Shown piece by piece: positions 26,046 to 34,299 of a stretch of DNA of 64,000 nucleotides. The stretch's first letter is position 1. Every line of letters begins with the position of its first letter. The DNA comes from Phenylobacterium sp. (lineage in GTDB: Bacteria; Pseudomonadota; Alphaproteobacteria; Caulobacterales; Caulobacteraceae), in contig NZ_SSMX01000026.1 in NCBI RefSeq assembly GCF_004799515.1, forward strand, positions 62,001 to 126,000, in the 5' to 3' direction. The position numbers and the translations under genes were made by a program. The notes beneath the pieces are model-generated. The model did not search any database. It had not been told where the DNA came from and worked only from the letters and a program-made list of their open reading frames with translations.

Positions 26046-27149
26046 TCAGCGCAGGGCGAACAGCGGCCGCATCGGCTGCACGCCCGCGCTGGTGTCGTTG
26101 GCATGAGCGAGGTGCTCGCTCAGGCCGAAGGCGTCCTCGATGGTGCGCAGCAGGGAGTAGTGGCTGTAGGGCGTTTCGTCGGCCACCGCACCCTTGCCGT
26201 GGTTGGTGATCACGATCGTCGGGATGTGGCCGCCGCCGAAGTTGGACGGCGCGTCCGGAGTCACGCCGCAGCAGCCCAGCCGACTCTTGCCGGAGCCCTC
26301 GTCGAAGGTCAGGACGATGGCGACGTTCTGGCGGCTGGCCCACATCGGCGAGGCCTCGATGCGGCCGACCAGCTGGCCGACAAAGGCGTCGCCGCGGCGG
26401 ATCAGGGCCGCCTTGGCGTCGCCGTCGCAGTCGGCCGGGACGCCGTCGCCGTGCAGGCCGTGCATGTCGTTGCACTGGTTGGGCACGATCAGGGCGAAGC
26501 TGGGGACCTGACTAGCCGCCAGGTCGCGGTCAAGCTGGCCGAAGTCGACGATGCGCTCGCGCCGGCGCGGATCGTCCTGCACGTCGGCGAAGTTCATGAA
26601 GCCCGAGTGCTTGGAGGCGTAGAGCGCGGTCTTGCGCGTGCCGTTGTCGTAGCGTGGATCGCTGGCGGTGACCGCGAGCGAGCCCGGCTCCGGCAGGCTC
26701 TCGTAGTAGCCCTTCCAGGTCAGGCCGGCGGCGGCGAGCTGGTCACCGAGGTGTTTAGCGCGCACCGTGTGGTCGGCGTAGCCTGGGGCCTTTGCGCCAT
26801 CGCACATGGTCCGCGTCGAGCCCGCCTGGCAGTAGAATGCGTCGTCGTCGTGCAGGCCGAAGGTGTCGCCGCCCAGGAGGGCGACATAGTTGGCCTCGCT
26901 CGGGTGCACCTCGGCGTAGAACCGGGTGGCGTTGCCGTTGTCGGCGGCCAGCCGGGCGATGTTCGGCGCGGCCGCGGGGTCCAGAATCTGTTCGTAGTCC
27001 TTGTTCTCATCGACGATCACCAGGATGTGGTCGTAGCGCGGCACGCCCTCGAGCGCCGGCCCCGAGGCGGCCGCTCCCAGTCCGGACAGGCTCGCGCAGC
27101 CGGTCAATGCGCTCGCCGCGGCGGCCGCCGCCAACAACCGGAATTGCAT
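26046..27149 (-). CDS. Secreted phosphoesterase (acid phosphatase/phospholipase C family), lipoprotein
   Basis: 367-residue member of the phosphoesterase family (PF04185, AcpA/PlcC-type). A lipoprotein signal ends at LTGC (Cys18). Catalytic-domain features are HILVIVDENKDYEQIL near the start, HPSEANYVALLGGDTFG, and a metal-binding end with VLTFDEGSGKSRLGCC and GGGHIPTIVITNHGKG. Many Cys suggest disulfides. It should hydrolyse phosphate esters at the cell surface or in the periplasm. It converges on the TonB receptor and is divergent from a YncE-like protein, with the 17-bp element 90 bp upstream of its ATG. Confidence 0.85.
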   Translation of the reverse strand: MQFRLLAAAAAASALTGCASLSGLGAAASGPALEGVPRYDHILVIVDENKDYEQILDPAAAPNIARLAADNGNATRFYAEVHPSEANYVALLGGDTFGLHDDDAFYCQAGSTRTMCDGAKAPGYADHTVRAKHLGDQLAAAGLTWKGYYESLPEPGSLAVTASDPRYDNGTRKTALYASKHSGFMNFADVQDDPRRRERIVDFGQLDRDLAASQVPSFALIVPNQCNDMHGLHGDGVPADCDGDAKAALIRRGDAFVGQLVGRIEASPMWASRQNVAIVLTFDEGSGKSRLGCCGVTPDAPSNFGGGHIPTIVITNHGKGAVADETPYSHYSLLRTIEDAFGLSEHLAHANDTSAGVQPMRPLFALR

Positions 27150-27238
27150 GTTCGTCTCCTGGAATCGAGGGGGCCGGGCAAGGCGTCGCCAAGTATCTTA
27201 GGCGCCCGCTTTCTACAAATAGATGACGCTGGGCGTAT

Positions 27239-27255
27239 CTTGCGAAATTGCAAGG
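27239..27255. promoter_or_regulatory. 17-bp element shared with 23218-23234, copy 2
   Basis: CTTGCGAAATTGCAAGG, the exact reverse complement of copy 1. It lies 90 bp from the phosphoesterase start and 120 bp from the YncE-like start, nearly the same geometry as copy 1 (92 and 117 bp). Confidence 0.7.
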
Positions 27256-27374
27256 TATATTTCCCGGTATTTAGATTTGCAGATTTGACGGCTTCGATCA
27301 TCGATCCTAATGCTGAACACGGCCCGGCTTCACCATGAGGGCGTCAACACAATCAATTCGCCGCGGAGGGCAGT

Positions 27375-28400
27375 ATGTCGAAGGGACTTTGGGCCGGGAG
27401 CCTTGCGGCGATCCTGATGGCGGGCGCGGCGGCTCCGGCCTTGGCGGCGCCGGCCTATACGCTGAAGACCAGCGTGCCGCTCGGCGCGCCGGACCGCTGG
27501 GACTATGTGGTGTTCAGCGCCGACACCGGCCGCGTCTACGCCGCGCACGGCGACCGGGTGGCGGTGGTCGACGCCCGCACCGGCGAGCTCGTCGGCCAGG
27601 TGATGGGCATCCCCGGCGGGACGCACGGCACGGGCATCTCGGCCAAGACCGGGCAGGGCTTCACCGACGACGGCCAGGCCGGCCAGGCGGTGGCCTTCGA
27701 TCTCAAGACCCTGAAGGTCACCAAGCAGATCGCCGCCGACAAGGACGCCGACGCGATCACCTCCGACAAGGCCACCGGCCACATCTTCATCATCGAGGGC
27801 GATCCGGGGACGATCACCGTCATCGATCCGAAGACCGACCAGGTCGCCGCCACCATCAAGGCCGGCGAGAAGATGGAATACGGCGCGAGCGACGATGCGG
27901 GCACGATCTATGTGGCCGGCAACGAGAAGCGCGACCTCCTGAAGATCGACGCCAAGACCAATACGGTGACCGCCCGCTGGCCCACGCCCGACTGCACCAG
28001 CCCGCACGGCCTGGCCCTCGACCGCGCCGGCCACCGCCTGTTCATGGGCTGCATCAACAGCCAGCTGATGGTGGTCAATTCCGACACCGGCGCGGTGGTC
28101 GCCAAGCTGCCGATCGGGCGCGGCAGCGACGCCATCGCCTGGGATCCCAAGCGCAAACGGGTGTTCAGCTCCAACGGGCTGGACGGGACGATCACCGTCT
28201 ACCAGCAGACCTCGCCCAACGACTATAAGGCGCTGGAACCGGTCACGACCTCACCCAGCGGCCGGACGATGGATGTCGACCCGGCGACCGGACGGCTATT
28301 CGTGCTGGCCGCCGACACCGATCCGCCCGCCCAGCCGGGTCAGCGTCCCCGCATCAAGCCGGGCACGCTGAAGCTGATGATCTTCGAGCCCGCGCCCTGA
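27375..28400 (+). CDS. YncE-like periplasmic beta-propeller protein
   Basis: Secreted seven-bladed propeller of 341 residues with YVTN/cytochrome-d1-like blades. A signal peptide (1-25, ending ALAA) is followed by repeated blade motifs: GRVYAAHGDRVAVVDARTG, GHIFIIEGDPGTITVIDPKT, GTIYVAGNEKRDLLKIDAKT and KRVFSSNGLDGTITVYQQTS. Such proteins bind partners or ligands; no catalytic residues can be named. GGAGGG precedes the ATG. It is divergent from the phosphoesterase and shares the 17-bp promoter element with the two-component/TonB-receptor promoter. Confidence 0.88.
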   Translation: MSKGLWAGSLAAILMAGAAAPALAAPAYTLKTSVPLGAPDRWDYVVFSADTGRVYAAHGDRVAVVDARTGELVGQVMGIPGGTHGTGISAKTGQGFTDDGQAGQAVAFDLKTLKVTKQIAADKDADAITSDKATGHIFIIEGDPGTITVIDPKTDQVAATIKAGEKMEYGASDDAGTIYVAGNEKRDLLKIDAKTNTVTARWPTPDCTSPHGLALDRAGHRLFMGCINSQLMVVNSDTGAVVAKLPIGRGSDAIAWDPKRKRVFSSNGLDGTITVYQQTSPNDYKALEPVTTSPSGRTMDVDPATGRLFVLAADTDPPAQPGQRPRIKPGTLKLMIFEPAP

Positions 28401-28423
28401 TCCCGGCGCCCTGATCCATGGCG

Positions 28424-29242
28424 TCAGGACGTGTGACCGCCGACCTCGGCCGGGCGGCGCAGCTTGGGCGAGGCCAGCACCAGCACAATCATGGCCGCGG
28501 CGATCACCGCTGTGGCCGTGATGCGCCCGAACTCGAAACCGCCCTGGGCGTGCGGCTTGGTCAGGGTGTCGCCGAGCGTCGCGCCCAGCGGGCGGGTGAG
28601 CACATAGGCGGCCCAGAACAGCACCGCCTGCGGCAACCAGCGCAGGCGATGCAGCACGGCGACCACCACGATCAGGCCGGCGAACAGCAGGGCGCCTTTC
28701 TCGAACCCCAGGTTCAGGCCGGTGTCGTCGGCGGTGAAGTCGCCCAGCGCCGTGCCGAGGGTGTTGGAGACCAGGATGGTCAGCCAGTAGAACACCTCAT
28801 CGCGCCGCGAGGTGATCCGGTCATAGGCGATCCGGCCGGCGATCAGGCGCCAGACGACCAGCACCGCGATCACCAGCGCCAGCAGCATGGCCGAGGACTT
28901 CACGTAGCCGAGATGCAGGGTGCGATCGATGTAGTCGGAGGTGGTGGTGCCGACCGTGGTCGTGGCGACCACCACCAGCCAGTAGATCAGCGGGTGATAA
29001 CGCCGCGCGGCGATCTGGGCGGTGACCGTCACCACGAAGAAGCCCAGGAAGATCAGGGTCGCGACGGCATAACCGGCCTTCAGCGTCATGGAGACCGCGT
29101 CGCCGCCGGTCTCGCCCACGGTGGTGGCGCAGATCTTCACCAGCCAGAACATCAGGGTGGCCTGGGGCGCCTTGCTCAGGGCGTCGTGCAGCGCGCTTCG
29201 GTCTTGCGGTGCTGGTGGCAAAGGTCGGCTCCCGGGTCGCAA
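28424..29242 (-). CDS. Multipass membrane protein with four DUF347 repeats (COG4705-like)
   Basis: Inner-membrane protein of about 272 residues with four repeated units, each a helix pair holding a G-x-x-x-(G/S)-D signature: KICATTVGETGGD (about 36-48), TTTVGTTTSDYID, SNTLGTALGDFTAD and TRPLGATLGDTLTKP. This is the DUF347 repeat pattern; I know of no firmly assigned function. The conserved acidic residue in each repeat suggests a pore or ion pathway. The frame begins with TTG at 29242; the first methionine is at 29152, just before the first repeat, so the true start is between these points. Confidence 0.8.
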   Translation of the reverse strand: MRPGSRPLPPAPQDRSALHDALSKAPQATLMFWLVKICATTVGETGGDAVSMTLKAGYAVATLIFLGFFVVTVTAQIAARRYHPLIYWLVVVATTTVGTTTSDYIDRTLHLGYVKSSAMLLALVIAVLVVWRLIAGRIAYDRITSRRDEVFYWLTILVSNTLGTALGDFTADDTGLNLGFEKGALLFAGLIVVVAVLHRLRWLPQAVLFWAAYVLTRPLGATLGDTLTKPHAQGGFEFGRITATAVIAAAMIVLVLASPKLRRPAEVGGHTS

Positions 29243-30034
29243 TGGAGGGCCACCTTCGCCGCCGCGCCGGCGAGTTCAAGTTGTGTTTTCGCAAGGTGCT
29301 GCGCGGGCTTGGCGGCCGCGGCCGCGATGCTGTCGCCGGCCTCGGCGCTGGCTGGGCCGCCCTACCTGACCGACGATCCGCAGCCCACCGACCCCGGCCA
29401 TTGGGAGATCTACAACTTCGTCATGGGCGTCAGCGGCCATGACGGCCTGGACGGCGAGGCGGGGCTCGACATCAACTATGGCGGCGCCAAGGACCTGCAG
29501 CTCACCGCCGTCCTGCCGCTCACCTTCGACAATCCGAACGGATTTTCCAGCAAGGGCCTTGAGGCCGGGGCGGGGGTGATCGAGCTCGCCGCCAAGTACA
29601 AGGTCCTCCACCAGTCCGACGACAGCTGGACCCCGGACGTGAGCCTCTTCCCCCGGGTGTTCATCCCCACCAACCGCCTGTTCGGCGGCGATCACCTCAA
29701 TCTGCTCCTGCCGGTGTGGGCGGAAAAGGACTTCGGACCGTGGCAGGTGTTCGGCGGCGGCGGCTATCAGATCAACCCCGGCGCCGGGCAGCGGAGCTTC
29801 TGGCAGGGTGGCGTCGCGCTGAACCGCACGATGAGCGAGCGGCTGTCGCTGGGCGCGGAGCTGTTCGCCCAGGGGGACGACAGCACTGACGGCGGCGGCT
29901 TCACCACGCTGGACTTCGGCGTCACCTGGAAGCTGGTGGAGCACTGGTCGCTGCTGGCCGCCGCCGGGCCGACCTGGGAGACTTCCGGCGGCCACGGGGC
30001 GGTCTTCTACCTGTCCCTGAAGGCCGACTACTAG
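29204..30034 (+). CDS. Outer-membrane transporter-like protein (Phenol_MetA_deg family), start unresolved
   Basis: Secreted beta-barrel protein resembling the MetA-pathway-of-phenol-degradation family (PF13557), probably an outer-membrane channel. The mature start is typical (GPPYLTDDPQPTDPGHWEIY), followed by amphipathic strands and a C-terminal YLSLKADY. The signal peptide (CVFARCCAGLAAAAAMLSPA then SALA) is in frame, but no ATG or GTG precedes it; candidates are TTG 29204, TTG 29309 and ATG 29327, which would cut the signal. A start at 29204 would overlap the divergent DUF347 gene. A single-base error or frameshift near 29280 is possible. Confidence 0.7.
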   Translation: MRCWWQRSAPGSQWRATFAAAPASSSCVFARCCAGLAAAAAMLSPASALAGPPYLTDDPQPTDPGHWEIYNFVMGVSGHDGLDGEAGLDINYGGAKDLQLTAVLPLTFDNPNGFSSKGLEAGAGVIELAAKYKVLHQSDDSWTPDVSLFPRVFIPTNRLFGGDHLNLLLPVWAEKDFGPWQVFGGGGYQINPGAGQRSFWQGGVALNRTMSERLSLGAELFAQGDDSTDGGGFTTLDFGVTWKLVEHWSLLAAAGPTWETSGGHGAVFYLSLKADY

Positions 30035-30133
30035 GATCGCAGGCGCGCGCCGCGACAAGGTAGGCTATTCCCCGCTGCGCCGGCCTGCCGCAGACTTGGC
30101 GCGCAAGCCGTGAGAGCTTTTGGGGGGAATACC

Positions 30134-30679
30134 TTGGCCTCGTCGGGGCCTTTCGAGCAGCGCGCGGGCGCCCATCCGCTTCTGGCGGCCTTCCTGGAAA
30201 AGCGGGAGAACCTGGTGCTGTTCCTGGCGGCCCGGGCGCGATCGATGGCGGCTGCGGAGGACCTGGTGCAGGACCTCTATCTGAAGGTGGCGGCGATGGA
30301 CCCTGAGGCGGAGGTCCGCGCGCCGGTCGCCTTGCTCTACCGCATGGCCGCCAACCTCCTGGTGGACGAGGTTCGCAGCCTGCAGCGCGCCTCGCGACGC
30401 AACGCCCAGTGGCGCAGCGAGACGCAAAAGACGCTCGGCGGCCTCGACATCGTCAGCGAGCCGGCCGCCGACGAGGCCCTGATCGCCGCCGAGCGCGCGC
30501 GCCAGCTCGCCGAGGCGGTGGCGACCCTGCCGCCGCAGATGCGCCGCGCCTTCCAGCTGCACAAGCTGGAGGGCCTGACCCAGGCCAGGACCGCCGAGGT
30601 CATGGGCGTCTCCCAGAAGATGATCGAGCAGCACATCGCGGGCGCCATGCGCCGGCTCGCTGAGCGGCTGCGCCGATGA
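30134..30679 (+). CDS. ECF RNA polymerase sigma factor, FecI-like
   Basis: Sigma factor of 181 residues (TTG 30134, with GGGGGG 6 nt upstream; a GTG at 30110 is the alternative). Region 2 is at about 30-65 (AAAEDLVQDLYLKVA), region 4 at about 120-175 (LPPQMRRAFQLHKLEGLTQA then RTAEVMGVSQKMIEQHIAGA). It is followed by a FecR anti-sigma gene and an STN-type TonB receptor, the classic surface-signalling triad in which substrate binding outside the cell activates the sigma factor. A 31-bp promoter-like block after its stop is probably its target. Confidence 0.9.
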   Translation: MASSGPFEQRAGAHPLLAAFLEKRENLVLFLAARARSMAAAEDLVQDLYLKVAAMDPEAEVRAPVALLYRMAANLLVDEVRSLQRASRRNAQWRSETQKTLGGLDIVSEPAADEALIAAERARQLAEAVATLPPQMRRAFQLHKLEGLTQARTAEVMGVSQKMIEQHIAGAMRRLAERLRR

Positions 30680-30701
30680 GCGGGGCGCATATCATCGGCC
30701 A

Positions 30702-30732
30702 ACCTAGGGATGCGGGCGCGCGGCGCCGTCTC
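30702..30732 (+). promoter_or_regulatory. Probable FecI-type promoter of fecR, copy 1 of a 31-bp block
   Basis: The block contains CCTAGGGATG (30703-30712) and CGTCTC (30727-30732) with a GC-rich spacer; TAGGGAT and CGTC are 15 bp apart. A copy at 34264-34294 matches at 27 of 31 positions. Position, 45 bp before the fecR start, fits -35 and -10 elements of an ECF sigma factor. That the neighbouring FecI uses it is inference. Confidence 0.55.
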
Positions 30733-30776
30733 TCATCATGTTCCACGCGTCCGGGGTGGAGCGGGCAGGCGAGCCA

Positions 30777-31826
30777 ATGACCGATAGTCCGTCGCGAGAG
30801 GATCGAGCCGAGGCTGAGGCGCAAGCCTGGGTCGCGCGGCTGTCCCACGACGGGGCGGGCGGCGGCGACGGCCTGGCTTTCGACGCCTGGCTGGACGCCG
30901 CGCCCGGCAACCGCGCCGCCTATGGCGCGGCGCTGGCGCTCTGGCACGAGTTCGGCGCCCGCGCCAACGACATCCTCACCGAGCTTGACGGCCTCCCCGA
31001 CGGCGAAAGCGCCGACCTCGACGTCCCGCCCGCGCCGGCCTGGTCGACGCCCTCCGCCGCGCCGCGCCGCGCGGCGCGGCGTTCTGGCGCGAGACTGCCC
31101 ATGCGGCGTTGGCTGCCCGTGGCGGCGGGCGCGGCCCTGGCCGCCGGCCTGGCGCTGGCCGTGCTGCCGCCGGCCGCCGACCTCGCGGTCGCCAAGACCT
31201 ATACGACGGCCAAGGGCCAGCATCAGCGGATCGCCCTGGGCGACGGCTCGGTGATCGACCTCGACGCCGAGTCCCGCCTGAGCGTCTCGCTTTCGGGCGC
31301 GCAGCGGCGCGTGACGCTCGCCGAGGGCCAGGCGATCTTCGACGTGGTCCACGACGCCAAACGGCCCTTCGTCGTGCGGGCGGCCGGACGCGACGTGCGG
31401 GATATCGGCACCCAGTTCGACGTCAAGGCCCGCGACGGCCAGCTCACCGTCACGGTCGCCCGTGGGCGGGTGGCGATCAGCGCCGACGCCGGCGGCCCCG
31501 GCCGGCCGGTCGAACTCGGGCCCGGTCAACGCTTTGAAGCCGACCCCGCGGGCCCCGCGCGGCTCACCGCCGTCGACCCGCAGGAAACCTTCAGCTGGCG
31601 GGCCGGGCGGCTGGTCTACCGCGCCCAGCCGCTCTCCGAGGTGGTGGCGGACCTGAACCGCCAATTCATCGAACAGACCGAGATCGCCGACCCGACCCTG
31701 GCCAAGCTGCCGATCACCGGGGTCATCGTCCTCGACAATCCGCACGCGGTCATGTCGCGACTGAGCTTGATGCTACCGATCAGGACGGTACCTTCCGGAA
31801 AGGGACTGATGCTCCTGCGGAAGTAG
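30777..31826 (+). CDS. FecR-family anti-sigma factor
   Basis: Membrane anti-sigma factor of 349 residues. The N-terminal cytoplasmic DUF4880 part has AQAWVARLSHDGAGGG and FDAWLDAAPGNRAAYG; one membrane helix is at about 109-130 (WLPVAAGAALAAGLALAVLP); the periplasmic FecR domain follows (HQRIALGDGSVIDLDAESRL, RDIGTQFDVKARDG), then an STN-like end that reads the receptor's signalling domain. The ATG at 30777 is preferred over 30738 because AGGCGAG precedes it. It is encoded between the sigma factor and the receptor, and is expected to hold or co-activate FecI. Confidence 0.9.
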   Translation: MTDSPSREDRAEAEAQAWVARLSHDGAGGGDGLAFDAWLDAAPGNRAAYGAALALWHEFGARANDILTELDGLPDGESADLDVPPAPAWSTPSAAPRRAARRSGARLPMRRWLPVAAGAALAAGLALAVLPPAADLAVAKTYTTAKGQHQRIALGDGSVIDLDAESRLSVSLSGAQRRVTLAEGQAIFDVVHDAKRPFVVRAAGRDVRDIGTQFDVKARDGQLTVTVARGRVAISADAGGPGRPVELGPGQRFEADPAGPARLTAVDPQETFSWRAGRLVYRAQPLSEVVADLNRQFIEQTEIADPTLAKLPITGVIVLDNPHAVMSRLSLMLPIRTVPSGKGLMLLRK

Positions 31827-31856
31827 GGGTCGGATTCGGGGGCGGAACTGTCTAAT

Positions 31857-34229
31857 CGTGGGGGGAGGGCGTTTATCGCCGGCATCGCTGTTGGCGTCGC
31901 CGCGTCCGGCCTCTGCGGCCTGGCGCAAGCCTCGCCGCGCGTCACCTTCCACATCGAGCCCAAGCGCTATTCCGAGGCCCTGCTCGACCTGGCCCAGCAG
32001 GCCAACGTCACCCTGATCGGCGCGGGCGCCTGCGAGGGCGCCTCGACGGCGCGCCTTGCAGGGGCGATGACGGTGGAACAGGCGCTGGATCAGCTCCTGG
32101 TCCAGGCGCCCTGCGGCTGGAAGATGATCGCGCCGGGCGCGGTGGCGATCTCCGCCGTCGCCCGGACGCCAGCCCCCAGCGCCGCGCCCGCGCCGCCCGC
32201 GTCCGTCTCCGAGCTCCTGGTCACCGCCACCAAACGCGTCCGCGACCCGCGCCAGCTGGCGGTCTCGGTGACGGCGGTCAGCGGGACAGACCTGCAGGCC
32301 ACCGGCGCCGCCGACGCCTCAGACGGCGCCGCCCAGCTCGAAATCCTGTCCACCAACCTCGGGGCGGGGCGCGACAAATTGCTGCTGCGCGGCCTCTCGG
32401 ACGGCTCCTTCACCGGCCGCGCGCGCTCGACGGTGGCCACCTATCTCGACGACATCCCGCTGAACTACAACGCCCCCGATCCGGACCTGCGGCTGGTGGA
32501 CGTGGACCGGGTGGAGATCGCCCGCGGGCCGCAAAGCACCCTTTTCGGGGCGGGGTTCATCAGCGGCCTCTACCGCATCGTCTCGCGCAAGCCCGACCTG
32601 GAGAGCTTCGCCGACGAGGTGCGCGGCACCTGGGCGTCCACCGAGCATGGTGCGCCCAGCGGCGCCGTCGAGGGCTATCTCAGCATCCCCGTCTGGCATG
32701 ACGTGGCCGGGGTGCGCCTGTCGGGCTACGACGAGGTGGACGGCGGCTACTTGAACGACGTCATGCTGAACCGGGACAACGCCAACCGGACGGAGCGTTT
32801 CGGCGGGCGGTCGATCTTCCTGCTGCAGCCGCAGGACGACTGGAGCGTCGAACTGACCGTCGCCGGTCAGCACCTGCGCGCCGACGACACCCAGTACACT
32901 TCGCCGGGCCTTGGGCTCACCCGCGACAACCGGATCCTGGAGCCGCACAACAACGACATCGGCCTGGTGACGATCAGCGCCAAGAAGTCCTGGGGCTGGG
33001 GCGATCTGACCTCGTCCACCGGCGTCGTGCGCCACGACTACGCCAGCCTCTACGACGCGACCGCGGTGCAGGACCTCTACACTTCCGTCGCCCAGACCTC
33101 GGCCTATTCAGAGAAGACGCGCACGACCATGGTGGTGCAGGACATCTTCCTGACCTCGCGCGGCGCCAGCCGGTTCCAGTGGCTGGCCGGCCTCTACGGC
33201 TCCACCACCGCCGAGCACTCGCCGAGCGCGCTCCTGGCGCAGTTCTCCTTCTTCCCGCAAGGCGTGCCGGTCTATGGCGACGACCGCCGCGATCAGGTGG
33301 ACGAGGTCGCGATCTATGGCGAGGCCTCGCTGGAGATTGCGCCGGAATGGACGCTTGCGGTCGGCGGGCGCGCCTTTTCCATCCAGACGCGGACGACCTC
33401 GGATGTGGTCTCCGAACGGTTCGAACCGCGCAGCCTCGACCGCCACATCAACTTCGATGGCTTCGCGCCCAAGGTGTCGCTGCAGCGGCAGTTCTCCGCT
33501 GGCGACATGATCTATGCGGTGATGTCGCAGGGCGCGCGGACCGGCGGCGTCAATTCCGGCGGCGCGGTGCCGCTGCCGGCGTCGCAGGCGAACTATCGGT
33601 CGGACCAGCTGACCAACTACGAGGTCGGCGCGAAGTTCGCGCTGCTGGACGATCGGCTGACCCTCAATTCGGCCCTGTTCTACGACCTCTGGAAGGACAT
33701 CCAGACCGACCAGTTCCGGCCCTCGGGCATCCCGTTCACCACCAACGCCGGCGACGCCGAGATCCTGGGCCTGGAGACGGCGCTCGCCTGGCGGATCGGC
33801 GGCGGGTTCGCCGCCCAGCTCAACGCTCGCTTCGCCAGCACCCGGATCACCAACGCCCAGCCCGGCTTCATCTCCGGCATCGTCAACGGCCTGCCCGACG
33901 CGCCGGCCAGCTCCGGCGGCGGGGTCTTGAACTATGACCGGATCCTGAGCGGCGAGTGGCGGATGCGGCTGACGGGCGAGGCCACCTATGTCGGCCGCTC
34001 GCGGGTCAACTTCGACAACACCTTCCCCGATGTGGGCGGCTATGTGCGCACCAAGCTCGTCGCCGAGGTGCGCCGCAACGCCATCGGCCTGCAGGTCTTC
34101 GTGACTAACCCGACCAACGCCTTCGGGGACACCTTCGCCTTCGGCAACCCGTTCAACCCGAACCTGATCCAGCAGGTGACGCCGCAACGGCCGCGGACGC
34201 TGGGCGTCACCCTGTTCGCCGCCTACTGA
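31857..34229 (+). CDS. TonB-dependent receptor with N-terminal STN signalling domain, start unresolved
   Basis: FecA-type outer-membrane receptor. The in-frame signal peptide (GRAFIAGIAVGVAASGLCGL then AQA) leads to an STN domain (HIEPKRYSEALLDLAQQANV through MTVEQALDQLLVQAPCGWKM), a TonB box (VSELLVTATKR), a plug (LLLRGLSDGSF, VEIARGPQSTLFGAGF) and a barrel ending TLFAAY. After the in-frame stop TAA at 31854 there is no ATG, GTG or TTG before 32067, and a start at 32067 would delete the signal peptide and half the STN domain. One extra G in the run at 31861-31865 would join the frame to CTG TCT AAT CGT upstream. Confidence 0.85.
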   Translation, partial: RGGRAFIAGIAVGVAASGLCGLAQASPRVTFHIEPKRYSEALLDLAQQANVTLIGAGACEGASTARLAGAMTVEQALDQLLVQAPCGWKMIAPGAVAISAVARTPAPSAAPAPPASVSELLVTATKRVRDPRQLAVSVTAVSGTDLQATGAADASDGAAQLEILSTNLGAGRDKLLLRGLSDGSFTGRARSTVATYLDDIPLNYNAPDPDLRLVDVDRVEIARGPQSTLFGAGFISGLYRIVSRKPDLESFADEVRGTWASTEHGAPSGAVEGYLSIPVWHDVAGVRLSGYDEVDGGYLNDVMLNRDNANRTERFGGRSIFLLQPQDDWSVELTVAGQHLRADDTQYTSPGLGLTRDNRILEPHNNDIGLVTISAKKSWGWGDLTSSTGVVRHDYASLYDATAVQDLYTSVAQTSAYSEKTRTTMVVQDIFLTSRGASRFQWLAGLYGSTTAEHSPSALLAQFSFFPQGVPVYGDDRRDQVDEVAIYGEASLEIAPEWTLAVGGRAFSIQTRTTSDVVSERFEPRSLDRHINFDGFAPKVSLQRQFSAGDMIYAVMSQGARTGGVNSGGAVPLPASQANYRSDQLTNYEVGAKFALLDDRLTLNSALFYDLWKDIQTDQFRPSGIPFTTNAGDAEILGLETALAWRIGGGFAAQLNARFASTRITNAQPGFISGIVNGLPDAPASSGGGVLNYDRILSGEWRMRLTGEATYVGRSRVNFDNTFPDVGGYVRTKLVAEVRRNAIGLQVFVTNPTNAFGDTFAFGNPFNPNLIQQVTPQRPRTLGVTLFAAY

Positions 34230-34263
34230 TTTTTGGGGGTCCTGCTCATTTTTCGGGGCGAGG

Positions 34264-34294
34264 ACCTAGGGATGCGGCGCGGCGGCGCCGTCTC
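34264..34294 (+). promoter_or_regulatory. Second copy of the 31-bp FecI-type promoter block
   Basis: Same CCTAGGGATG (34265-34274) and CGTCTC (34289-34294) at identical spacing as 30702-30732, 27 of 31 bases identical, the only differences being four bases in the spacer. It lies 35 bp after the TonB-receptor stop and points away from it into a stretch without a recognised gene. Confidence 0.5.
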
Positions 34295-34299
34295 CACCG

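Noticed and set aside
24044..26104. Open frame of 686 codons on the minus strand
   Set aside because: It is antisense to the TonB receptor and shows no protein family pattern.
31095..31115. Possible second start inside fecR near the membrane helix
   Set aside because: The upstream DUF4880 domain is intact and in frame, so an internal start is unnecessary.
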